DNA from: Hippophae tibetana
Lineage: Eukaryota; Streptophyta; Magnoliopsida; Rosales; Elaeagnaceae
Assembly: GCA_037013495.1 (NCBI GenBank)
Contig: CM072810.1
Coordinates: 36,547,843 to 36,611,842 of the forward strand
Direction of reading: 5' to 3'
Length of the DNA stretch: 64,000 nt
Part shown: positions 53,414 through 64,000 of the stretch, piece by piece
Numbering within the stretch: position 1 is the stretch's first letter
How the letters are laid out: every line of letters begins with the position of its first letter
Program-made: the position numbers and the translations under genes
Notes under the pieces: model-generated
Seen by the model: only the letters and a program-made list of their open reading frames with translations
What the model was told of the DNA's origin: nothing
The model's database searches: none

Positions 53414-56400
53414 TCAAAATTTTTGGAGACCACTCATATAGGCATTTGAGCAAAAAAATAAATCTAGAACTATGCAGTTGAACATAAATTTTAAACTCTA
53501 TATCATGCAAGAGGATGAAACCTTGAACAAATTCTACGCAGGTTTTTCAATCATTATCAACTACTCGTACAATTTGGAAGGACCTATTTGGAAAAAAAAG
53601 TAGATTGAGAAAATTGTTGTTAGCCTACATTATCATTTTCAAGAAAAAGATACCTTGCTTAAATCCATATAGAAGGCTTGTGAACTTACTGTTAAATGAA
53701 TCAGTTGGGAAATTATTCGAACTACATTATTTGTTGCCAAGATGATAGCAATCCACTTTCGCGGATGGAAAGAGCTTGACTTTATAGACATCAAGTATAG
53801 TTGTACGAGCGAAGCTATTTTGACACAATTGTTAGAAATGATGAATCTAATACCAATGAAGAGAAAATATCTATACTTTCCCATAGATTTACTAAATTTC
53901 TTAGAAAGAATAAACCCGTTTTTAGGGATTTAAAAAAAAGGTAATCTGAGCTCCAAAATGATTATTTCAATGAATTTATAGTTGTATTTCTTCCAAGCTA
54001 CTTCAAACATTTTGGAGACCACTCATATAGGCATTTGAGCAAAAAAATAAATCTAGAACTATGCAGTTGAACATAAATTTTGAACTCTATATCATGCAAG
54101 AGGATGAAACTTTGAACAAATTCTACGCAGGTTTTTCAATCATTATCAACTACTCGTACAATTTGGAAGGCCTATTTGGAAAAAAAAGTAGATTGAGAAA
54201 ATTGTTGTTAGCCTACATTATCATTTTCAAGAAAAAGATACCTTGCTTAAATCCATATAGAAGGCTTGTGAACTTACTGATAAATGAATCAGTTGGGAAA
54301 TTATTCGAACTACTTTTTTTGTTGCCAAGACGATAGCAATCCACTTTCGTGGACGGAAAGAGCTTGACTTCATAGACATCAAGTATAGTGGTACGAACGA
54401 AGCTATTTTGACACAATTGTTAGAAATGATGAATCTAATACCAATGAAGAGAAAATATCTATACTTTCCCATAGATTTACTAAATTTCTTAGAAAGAATA
54501 AACCCGTTTTTAGGGATTTAAGAAAAAGGTAATTCGACCTCTAAAATGATTATTTCAATGAATTTATAGTTGTATTTCTTCCAAGAAACTTCAAACATTT
54601 TGGAGACCACTCATATAGGCATTTGAGCAAAAAACTAAATCTAGAACTATGCAGCTGAACAGAAATTTTGAACTCTATATCTTGCAAGAGGATGAAACTT
54701 TGAACAAATTCTACGCAGGTTTTTCAATCATTATCAACTACCCGTAAAATTTGGATGGACCTATTTGGAAAAAAAAGTAGATTGAGAAAATTGTAGTTAG
54801 CCTACATTATCATTTTCAAGAAAAAGATACCTTGCTTAAATCCATATAGAAGGCCTGTGAACTTACTGTTAAATGAATCAGTTGGGAAATTATTCGAACT
54901 GCATTATTTGTTGCCAAGATGATAGCAATCCACTTTCGTGGACGGAAAGAGCTTGACTTTATAGACATCAAGTATAGTGGTACGAGCGAAGCTATTTTGA
55001 CACAATTGTTAGAAATGAAGAATCTAATACCAATGAAGAGAAAATATCTATACTTTCCAATAGATTTACTAAATTTCTTAGAAAGAATAAACCCGTTTCT
55101 AGGGATTTAAAAAAAAGGTAATCCAAGCTCTAAAATGATTATTTCAATGAATTTATAGTTGTATTTCTTCCAAGCGACTTCAAACATTTTGGAGACCACT
55201 CATATAGGCATTTGAGCAAAAAACTAAATCTAGAACTATGCAGCTGAACATAATTTTGAACTCTATATCATGCAAGAGGATGAAACTTTGAACAAATTCT
55301 ACACAGGTTTTTCAATCAATTTCAACTACCCGTACAATTTGGATGGACCTATTTGGAAAAAAAAGTAGATTGAGAAAATTGTAGTTAGCCTACATTATCA
55401 TTTTCAAGAAAAAGATACCTTGCTTAAATCCATATAGAAGGCCTGTGAACTTACTGTTAAATGAATCAGTTGGGAAATTATTCGAACTGCATTATTTGTT
55501 GCCAAGATGATAGCAATCCACTTTCGCGGATGGAAAGAGCTTTACTTTATAGACATCAAGTATAGTGGTACGAGCGAAGCTATTTTGACAAATTGTTAGA
55601 AATGATGAATCTAATACCAATGAAGAGAAAATATCTATACTTTCCCATAGATTTACTAAATTTCTTGGAAAGAATAAACCCGTTTTTAGGGATTTAAAAA
55701 AAAGGTAATCTGAGCTCCAAAATGATTATTTCAATGAATTTATAGTTGTATTTCTTCCAAGCTACTTCAAAATTTTTGGAGACCACTCATATAGGCATTT
55801 GAGCAAAAAAATAAATCTAGAACTATGCAGTTGAACATAAATTTTAAACTCTATATCATGCAAGAGGATGAAACCTTGAACAAATTCTACGCAGGTTTTT
55901 CAATCATTATCAACTACTCGTACAATTTGGAAGGACCTATTTGGAAAAAAAAGTAGATTGAGAAAATTGTTGTTAGCCTACATTATCATTTTCAAGAAAA
56001 AGATACCTTGCTTAAATCCATATAGAAGGCTTGTGAACTTACTGTTAAATGAATCAGTTGGGAAATTATTCGAACTACATTTTTTGTTGCCAAGACGATA
56101 GCAATCCACTTTCGTGGACGGAAAGAGCTTGACTTTATAGACATCAAGTATAGTGGTACGAACGAAGCAATTTGATACAATTGTTAGAAATGATGAATCT
56201 AATACCAATGAAGAGAAAATATCTATACTTTCCCATAGATTTACTAAATTTCTTAGAATGAATAAACCCGTTTTTAGGGATTTAAGAAAACGGTAATTCG
56301 AGCTCTAAAATGATTATTTCAATGAATTTATAGTTGTATTTCTTCCAAGAAACTTCAAACATTTTGGAGACCACTCATATAGGCATTTGAACAAAAAACT

Positions 56401-56603
56401 AAATCTAGAACTATGCAGTTGAACATAAATTTTGAACTCTATATCATGCAAGAGGATGAAACTTTGAACAAATTCTATGCAGGTTTTTGAATCATTATCA
56501 ACTACCCGTACAATTTGGATGGACCTATTTGGAAAAAAAAGTAGATTGAGAAAATTGTAGTTAGCCTACATTATCATTTTCAAGAAAAAGATACCTTGCT
56601 TAA
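53414..56603 (+). repeat. Mosaic stretch of recombinant monomers
   Basis: Anchors 53742, 54330, 54919, 55507 and 56095. The tail AAAATTTTTGGAG followed by TTTTAAACTC and GAAACCTTG occurs near 53415-53525 and again near 55770-55880. The monomer at 56095 has that upstream part but a body like the copies at 49031 and 51975 (AGACGATAGC, GAACGAAGCAATTTGATAC with one T lost), so it is chimeric. The 54330 copy carries the 1-bp deletion that gives a 90-codon open frame. Confidence 0.65.
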
Positions 56604-58958
56604 ATCCATATAGAAGGCCTGTGAACTTACTGTTAAATAAATCAGTTGAGAAATTATTCGAACTGCATTATTTGTTGCCAAGATGATAGCAATCCACTTT
56701 CGTGGACGGAAAGAGCTTGACTTTATAGACATCAAGTATAGTGGTACGAGCGAAGCTATTTTGACACAATTGTTAGAAATGAAGAATCTAATACCAATGA
56801 AGAGAAAATATCTATACTTTCCAATAGATTTACTAAATTTCTTAGAAAGAATAAACCCGTTTTTAGGGATTTAAAAAAAAGGTAATCCGAGCTCTAAAAT
56901 GATTATTTCAATGAATTTATTGTTGTATTTCTTCCAAGCGACTTCAAACATTTTGGAGACCACTCATATAGGCATTTGAGCAAAAAACTAAATCTAGAAC
57001 TATGCAGCTGAACATAAATTTTGAACTCTATATCATGCAAGAGGATAAAACTTTGAACAAATTCTACGCAGGTTTTTCAATCAATTTCAACTACCCGTAC
57101 AATTTGGATGGACCTATTTGGAAAAAAAAGTAGATTGAGAAAATTGTTGTTAGCCTACATTATCATTTTCAAGAAAAGGATACCTTGCTTAAATCCATAT
57201 AGAAGGCCTGTGAACTTACGGTTAAATGAATTAGTTGGGAAATTATTCGAACTGCATTATTTGTTGCCAAGATGATGGCAATCCACTTTCGTGGACGGAA
57301 ATAGCTTGACTTTATAGACATCAAGTATAGTGGTACGAGCGAAGCTATTTTGACACTATTTTTAGAAATGATGAATCTAATACCAATGAAGATAAAATAT
57401 CTATACTTTCCCATAGATGTACTAAATTTCTTAGAAAGAATAAACCCGTTTTTAGGGATTTAAGAAAAAGGTAATTCGAGCTCTAAAATGATTATTTCAA
57501 TGAATTTATAGTTGTATTTCTTCCAAGAAACTTCAAACATTTTGGAGACCACTCATATAGGCATTTGAACAAAAAACTAAATCTAGAACTATGCAACTGA
57601 ACATAAAATTTGAACTCTATATCATGCAAGAGGATGAAACTTTGAACAAATTCTATGCAGGTTTTTGAATCATTATCAACTACCCGTACAATTTGGATGG
57701 ACCTATTTGGAAAAAAAAGTAGATTGAGAAAATTGTAGTTAGCCTACATTATCATTTTCAAGAAAAAGATACCTTGCTTAAATCCATATAGAAGGCCTGT
57801 GAACTTACTGTTAAATAAATCAGTTGAGAAATTATTCGAACTGCATTATTTGTTGCCAAGATGATAGCAATCCACTTTCGTGGACGGAAAGAGCTTGACT
57901 TTATAGACATCAAGTATAGTGGTACGAGCGAAGCTATTTTGACACAATTGTTAGAAATGAAGAATCTAATACCAATGAAGAGAAAATATCTATACTTTCC
58001 AATAGATTTACTAAATTTCTTAGAAAGAATAAACCCGTTTTTAGGGATTTAAAAAAAAGGTAATCCGAGCTCTAAAATGATTATTTCAATGAATTTATTG
58101 TTGTATTTCTTCCAAGCGACTTCAAACATTTTGGAGACCACTCATATAGGCATTTGAGCAAAAAACTAAATCTAGAACTATGCAGCTGAACATAAATTTT
58201 GAACTCTATATCATGCAAGAGGATAAAACTTTGAACAAATTCTACGCAGGTTTTTCAATCAATTTCAACTACCCGTACAATTTGGATGGACCTATTTGGA
58301 AAAAAAAGTAGATTGAGAAAATTGTTGTTAGCCTACATTATCATTTTCAAGAAAAGGATACCTTGCTTAAATCCATATAGAAGGCCTGTGAACTTACGGT
58401 TAAATGAATTAGTTGGGAAATTATTCGAACTGCATTATTTGTTGCCAAGATGATGGCAATCCACTTTCGTGGACGGAAATAGCTTGACTTTATAGACATC
58501 AAGTATAGTGGTACGAGCGAAGCTATTTTGACACAATTTTTAGAAATGATGAATCTAATACCAATGAAGATAAAATATCTATACTTTCCCATAGATGTAC
58601 TAAATTTCTTAGAAAGAATAAACCCGTTTTTAGGGATTTAAGAAAAAGGTAATTCGAGCTCTAAAATGATTATTTCAATGAATTTATAGTTGTATTTCTT
58701 CCAAGAAACTTCAAACATTTTGGACACCACTCATATAGGCATTTGAACAAAAAACTAAATCTAGAACTATGCAACTGAACATAAAATTTGAACTCTATAT
58801 CATGCAAGAGGATGAAACTTTGAACAAATTCTATGCAGGTTTTTGAATCATTATCAACTACCCGTACAATTTGGATGGACCTATTTGGAAAAAAAAGTAG
58901 ATTGAGAAAATTGTAGTTAGCCTACATTATCATTTTCAAGAAAAAGATACCTTCCTTA
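56603..58958 (+). repeat. 2-monomer (1178-bp) tandem duplication
   Basis: Units of about 56603-57780 and 57781-58958 match at 1178 bp. Shared private marks are AAATAAATCAGTTGAG, ACTTACGGTTAAATGAATTAG, GAAGATAAAATATC and CATAGATGTACTAAAT. A difference is GAGACCACTC versus GACACCACTC (near 57545/58723). Confidence 0.82.
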
Positions 58959-61900
58959 AATCCATATAGAAGGCCTGTGAACTTACTATTAAATGAATCA
59001 GTTGGGAAATTATTCGAACTACATTATTTGTTGCCAAGATGATAGCAATCCACTTTCGCGGATGGAAAGAGCTTGACTTTATAGACATCAAGTATAGTTG
59101 TACGAGCGAAGCTATTTTGACACAATTGTTAGAAATGATGAATCTAATACCAATGAAGAGAAAATATCTATACTTTCCCATAGATTTACTAAATTTCTTA
59201 GAAAGAATAAACCCGTTTTTAGGGATTTAAAAAAAAGGTAATCTGAGCTCCAAAATGATTATTTCAATGAATTTATAGTTGTATTTCTTCCAAGCTACTT
59301 CAAACATTTTGGAGACCACTCATATAGGCATTTGAGCAAAAAAATAAATCTAGAACTATGCAGTTGAACATAAATTTTGAACTCTATATCATGCAAGAGG
59401 ATGAAACTTTGAACAAATTCTACGCAGGTTTTTCAATCATTATCAACTACTCGTACAATTTGGAAGGACCTATTTGGAAAAAAAAGTAGATTGAGAAAAT
59501 TGTTGTTAGCCTACATTATCATTTTCAAGAAAAAGATACCTTGCTTAAATCCATATAGAAGGCTTGTGAACTTACTGATAAATGAATCAGTTGGGAAATT
59601 ATTCGAACTACTTTTTTTGTTGCCAAGACGATAGCAATCCACTTTCGTGGACGGAAAGAGCTTGACTTTATAGACATCAAGTATAGTGGTACGAACGAAG
59701 CTATTTTGACACAATTGTTAGAAATGATGAATCTAATACCAATGAAGAGAAAATATCTATACTTTCCCATAGATTTACTAAATTTCTTAGAAAGAATAAA
59801 CCCGTTTTTAGGGATTTAAGAAAAAGGTAATTCGAGCTCTAAAATGATTATTTCAATGAATTTATAGTTGTATTTCTTCCAAGAAACTTCAAACATTTTG
59901 GAGACCACTCATATAGGCATTTGAGAAAAAAACTAAATCTAGAACTATGCAGCTGAACAGAAATTTTGAACTCTATATCTTGCAAGAGGATGAAACTTTG
60001 AACAAATTCTACGCAGGTTTTTCAATCATTATCAACTACCCGTAAAATTTGGATGGACCTATTTGGAAAAAAAAGTAGATTGAGAAAATTGTAGTTAGCC
60101 TACATTATCATTTTCAAGAAAAAGATACCTTGCTTAAATCCATATAGAAGGCCTGTGAACTTACTGTTAAATGAATCAGTTGGGAAATTATTCGAACTGC
60201 ATTATTTGTTGCCAAGATGATAGCAATCCACTTTCGTGGACGGAAAGAGCTTGACTTTATAGACATCAAGTATAGTGGTACGAGCGAAGCTATTTTGACA
60301 CAATTGTTAGAAATGAAGAATCTAATACCAATGAAGAGAAAATATCTATACTTTCCAATAGATTTACTAAATTTCTTAGAAAGAATAAACCCGTTTTTAG
60401 GGATTTAAAAAAAAGGTAATCCGAGCTCTAAAATGATTATTTCAATGAATTTATTGTTGTATTTCTTCCAAGCGACTTCAAACATTTTGGAGACCACTCA
60501 TATAGGCATTTGAGCAAAAAACTAAATCTAGAACTATGCAGCTGAACATAAATTTTGAACTCTATATCATGCAAGAGGATAAAACTTTGAACAAATTCTA
60601 CGCAGGTTTTTCAATCAATTTCAACTACCCGTACAATTTGGATGGACCTATTTGGAAAAAAAAGTAGATTGAGAAAATTGTTGTTAGCCTACATTATCAT
60701 TTTCAAGAAAAGGATACCTTGCATAAATCCATATAGAAGGCCTGTGAACTTACTGTTAAATGAATTAGTTGGGAAATTATTCGAACTGCATTATTTGTTG
60801 CCAAGATGATGGCAATCCACTTTCGTGGACGGAAATAGCTTGACTTTATAGACATCAAGTATAGTGGTACGAGCGAAGCTATTTTGACACAATTTTTAGA
60901 AATGATGAATCTAATACCAATGAAGAGAAAATATCTATACTTTCCCATAGATGTACTAAATATCTTAGAAAGAATAAACCCGTTTTTAGGGATTTAAGAA
61001 AAAGGTAATTCGAGCTCTAAAATGATTATTTCAATGAATTTATAGTTGTATTTCTTCCAAGAAACTTCAAACATTTTGGAGACCACTCATATAGGCATTT
61101 GACCAAAAAACTAAATCTAGAACTATGCAACTGAACATAAAATTTGAACTCTATATCATGCAAGAGGATGAAACTTTGAACAAATTCTATGCAGGTTTTT
61201 GAATCATTATCAACTACCCGTACAATTTGGATGGACCTATTTGGAAAAAAAAGTAGATTGAGAAAATTGTAGTTAGCCTACATTATCATTTTCAAGAAAA
61301 AGATACCTTCTTTAAATCCATATAGAAGGCCTGTGAACTTACTATTAAATGAATCAGTTGGGAAATTATTCGAACTACATTATTTGTTGCCAAGATGATA
61401 GCAATCCACTTTCGCGGATGGAAAGAGCTTGACTTTATAGACATCAAGTATAGTTGTACGAGCGAAGCTATTTTGACACAATTGTTAGAAATGATGAATC
61501 TAATACCAATGAAGAGAAAATATCTATACTTTCCCATAGATTTACTAAATTTCTTAGAAAGAATAAACCCGTTTTTAGGGATTTAAAAAAAAGGTAATCT
61601 GAGCTCCAAAATGATTATTTCAATGAATTTATAGTTGTATTTCTTCCAAGCTACTTCAAACATTTTGGAGACCACTCATATAGGCATTTGAGCAAAAACA
61701 TAAATCTAGAACTATGCAGTTGAACATAAATTTTGAACTCTATATCATGCAAGAGGATGAAACTTTGAACAAATTCTACGCAGGTTTTTCAATCATTATC
61801 AACTACTCGTACAATTTGGAAGGACCTATTTGGAAAAAAAAGTAGATTGAGAAAATTGTTGTTAGCCTACATTATCATTTTCAAGAAAAAGATACCTTGC

Positions 61901-62516
61901 TTAAATCCATATAGAAGGCTTGTGAACTTACTGATAAATGAATCAGTTGGGAAATTATTCGAACTACTTTTTTTGTTGCCAAGACGATAGCAATCCACTT
62001 TCGTGGACGGAAAGAGCTTGACTTTATAGACATCAAGTATAGTGGTACGAACGAAGCTATTTTGACACAATTGTTAGAAATGATGAATCTAATACCAATG
62101 AAGAGAAAATATCTATACTTTCCCATAGATTTACTAAATTTCTTAGAAAGAATAAACCCGTTTTTAGGGATTTAAGAAAAAGGTAATTCGAGCTCTAAAA
62201 TGATTATTTCAATGAATTTATAGTTGTATTTCTTCCAAGAAACTTCAAACATTTTGGAGACCACTCATATAGGCATTTGAGAAAAAAACTAAATCTAGAA
62301 CTATGCAGCTGAACAGAAATTTTGAACTCTATATCTTGCAAGAGGATGAAACTTTGAACAAATTCTACGCAGGTTTTTCAATCATTATCAACTACCCGTA
62401 AAATTTGGATGGACCTATTTGGAAAAAAAAGTAGATTGAGAAAATTGTAGTTAGCCTACATTATCATTTTCAAGAAAAAGATACCTTGCTTAAATCCATA
62501 TAGAAGGCCTGTGAAC
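57840..62516 (+). repeat. 4-monomer (2356-bp) tandem duplication
   Basis: About 57840-60160 matches 60196-62516. Shared marks are TTTATTGTTGTATTTC, AAGAAAAGGATACC, CATAGATGTACTAAAT, AGTTGTACGAGC, CTACTTTTTTTGTTGCC with ACTGATAAATG, GAGAAAAAAACTAAATC and ATATCTTGCAAGAGG. Differences include GATACCTTCCTT versus GATACCTTCTTT and AAGATAAAATATC versus AAGAGAAAATATC. Confidence 0.82.
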
Positions 62517-64000
62517 TTACTATTAAATGAATCAGTTGGGAAATTATTCGAACTACATTATTTGTTGCCAAGATGATAGCAATCCACTTTCGCGGATGGA
62601 AAGAGCTTGACTTTATAGACATCAAGTATAGTTGTACGAGCGAAGCTATTTTGACACAATTGTTAGAAATGATGAATCTAATACCAATGAAGAGAAAATA
62701 TCTATACTTTCCCTTAGATTTACTAAATTTCTTAGAAAGAATAAACCCGTTTTTAGGGATTTAAAAAAAAGGTAATCTGAGCTCCAAAATGATTATTTCA
62801 ATGAATTTATAGTTGTATTTCTTCCAAGCTACTTCAAACATTTTGGAGACCACTCATATAGGCATTTGAGCAAAAAAATAAATCTAGAACTATGCAGTTG
62901 AACATAAATTTTGAACTCTATATCATGCAAGACGATGAAACTTTGAACAAATTCTACGCAGGTTTTTCAATCATTATCAACTACTCGTACAATTTGGAAG
63001 GACCTATTTGGAAAAAAAAGTAGATTGAGAAAATTGTTGTTAGCCTACATTATCATTTTCAAGAAAAAGATAACTTGCTTAAATCCATATAGAAGGCCTG
63101 TGAACTTACTGTTAAATGAATCAGTTGGGAAATTATTCGAACTGCATTATTTGTTGCCAAGATGATCGCAATCCACTTTCGTGGACGGAAAGAGCTTGAC
63201 TTTATAGACATCAAGTATAGTGGTACGAACGAAGCTATTTTGACACAATTGTTAGAAATGATGAATCTAATACCAATGAAGAGAAAATATCTATACTTTC
63301 CCATAGATTTACTAAATTTCTTAGAAAGAATAAACCCGTTTTTAGGGATTTAAGAAAAAGGTAATTCGAGCTCTAAAATGATTATTTCAATGAATTTATA
63401 GTTGTATTTCTTCCAAGAAACTTCAAACATTTTGGAGACCACTCATATAGGCATTTGAGAAAAAAACTAAATCTAGAACTATGCAGCTGAACAGAAATTT
63501 TGAACTCTATATCTTGCAAGAGGATGAAACTTTGAACAAATTCTACGCAGGTTTTTCAATCATTATCAACTACCCGTAAAATTTGGATGGACCTATTTGG
63601 AAAAAAAAGTAGATTGAGAAAATTGTAGTTAGCCTACATTATCATTTTCAAGAAAAAGATACCTTGCTTAAATCCATATAGAAGGCCTGTGAACTTACTA
63701 TTAAATGAATCAGTTGGGAAATTATTCGAACTACATTATTTGTTGCCAAGATGATAGCAATCCACTTTCGCGGATGGAAAGAGCTTGACTTTATAGACAT
63801 CAAGTATAGTTGTACGAGCGAAGCTATTTTGACACAATTGTTAGAAATGATGAATCTAATACCAATGAAGAGAAAATATCTATACTTTCCCTTAGATTTA
63901 CTAAATTTCTTAGAAAGAATAAACCCGTTTTTAGGGATTTAAAAAAAAGGTAATCTGAGCTCCAAAATGATTATTTCAATGAATTTATAGTTGTATTTCT
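61990..64000 (+). repeat. 2-monomer (1178-bp) duplication cut by the window edge
   Basis: About 61990-62822 matches 63168-64000. Both have GAACGAAGCTATTTTG, GAGAAAAAAACTAAATC, ATATCTTGCAAGAGG, CCGTAAAATTTGG, CGCGGATGGAAAG and the private CTTTCCCTTAGATTT. The duplication continues to the right of the window. Confidence 0.75.

Larger units (their letters stand above)
48552..53414 (+). repeat. 5-monomer (2944-bp) segmental duplication, third set
   Basis: About 48552-50470 matches 51496-53414. Shared marks are AATGACTATTTC, ACCAATCATATAGGGATTTG, CTACATTTTTTGTTGCC with AGACGATAGC, GAATGAATAAACCC, AAATGAAGAATC, AAGAAAAGGATACC and AATTAGTTGGG. The match breaks at CAAACATTTTGG versus CAAAATTTTTGG. 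It resumes around the monomers at 50798 and 53742, which share AGTTGTACGAGC, so a short stretch was replaced in one copy. Confidence 0.78.
1..64000 (+). repeat. Satellite DNA array, ~589-bp monomer, about 109 head-to-tail copies
   Basis: The same AT-rich unit recurs without interruption over the full window. I anchored copies on the motif ATGATAGCAATCC (family B: TTGATGGCAATCC) and found 109 anchors from 170 to 63751, spaced 586-591 bp. All copies lie in the same orientation and I found no insertion, inversion or unique spacer between them. Nearly every copy keeps landmark words such as TTCGAA, TCTAGA, GAGCTC, AGGCCT and CAATTG, which are XbaI, SacI, StuI, MfeI and BstBI-type sites and should give a ladder of about 589 bp. 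The unit is not simple-sequence DNA: it is a complex sequence with a traceable origin in a retrotransposon gag (see the gag remnant entries). Length differences come mainly from single-base indels in A-runs. The array continues past both edges. Confidence 0.98.
47440..64000 (+). repeat. Zone V: 2-, 4- and 5-monomer higher-order repeats, running off the window
   Basis: Twenty-eight anchors: 47853, 48442, 49031, 49620, 50209, 50798, 51386, 51975, 52564, 53153, 53742, 54330, 54919, 55507, 56095, 56683, 57272, 57861, 58450, 59039, 59628, 60217, 60806, 61395, 61984, 62573, 63162, 63751. Typical marks are GGGATTTAAGAAAAAGGTAA with TTCGAGCTC, CATTTGAACAAAAAAC, GTTTTTGAATCATTATC and, in some copies, CGCGGATGG with AGTTGTACGAGC. 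Family B and C copies have nearly vanished and sequence diversity is lower than in Zone I. No gene is seen. Confidence 0.85.

Noticed and set aside
2..63999. Function as a promoter, replication origin or small-RNA locus based on the A-tract TTTGGAAAAAAAAGTAG in each unit
   Set aside because: The A-run varies in length and lies in a gag-derived stretch. I see no accompanying signals, and curvature cannot be judged by eye.
1..64000. More than a hundred short open frames of 60-129 codons on both strands
   Set aside because: They recur at the monomer period, overlap on opposite strands, change length with single-base indels and share fixed stops. They are windows of a satellite unit, not genes.
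1..64000. CRISPR array or bacterial repeat locus
   Set aside because: The units are about 589 bp, contiguous, with no spacers and no associated genes.
1..64000. A complete LTR retrotransposon or other intact mobile element in the window
   Set aside because: No LTR pairs, primer-binding site, zinc knuckle, protease, integrase or reverse transcriptase motifs are seen; only the gag fragment recurs.

Overview
The whole window is one uninterrupted satellite DNA array. About 109 head-to-tail copies of an AT-rich monomer of about 589 bp (anchor spacing 586-591 bp, mean about 588.7 bp) fill it from base 1 to base 64000, all in the same orientation. Both edges fall inside a monomer, so no flank is visible. 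I see no intact gene, RNA gene, LTR, complete mobile element, CRISPR array or unique spacer. The many short open frames are recurring windows of the monomer, not genes.

The most interesting result is where the monomer came from. Read on the + strand across three frames, it gives in the right order and spacing the pieces of a Ty1/copia-type retrotransposon gag (the UBN2 'gag-polypeptide of LTR copia-type' family). These are an ETTH motif, a Phe-Glu ... Glu-Asp-Glu-Thr ... Phe-Tyr segment with an Ile-Asn and Asn-Leu block, a KIVVSL...F block, a Val-Lys ... ESVGKL segment, and an acidic stretch ending in RFTKFLRKN. The frame is broken by stops and frameshifts that most monomers share. So a dead gag fragment of roughly 170 codons appears to have been captured and amplified into a satellite. 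This gag type is best known from plants, so the host is probably a plant; nothing in the window identifies the species.

Layout. Zone I (1 to ~9835) interleaves two monomer families (A and B), with a 6-monomer duplication. Zone II (~9836-30400) adds a third family (C) and holds nested 4-, 7-, 8- and 11-monomer relationships, including a near-perfect 4706-bp (8-monomer) tandem duplication. Zone III (~30400-33580) is a mosaic with no close local partner. Zone IV (~33580-47440) is built by 3-monomer and then 5-monomer (2944-bp) duplications. Zone V (~47440-64000) shows 2-, 4- and 5-monomer duplications, the last still running at the window edge. The picture is an array growing by repeated segmental duplication of different sizes, with chimeric monomers marking exchange between families. 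Array-level boundaries below are read by eye and are good to a few tens of bases.
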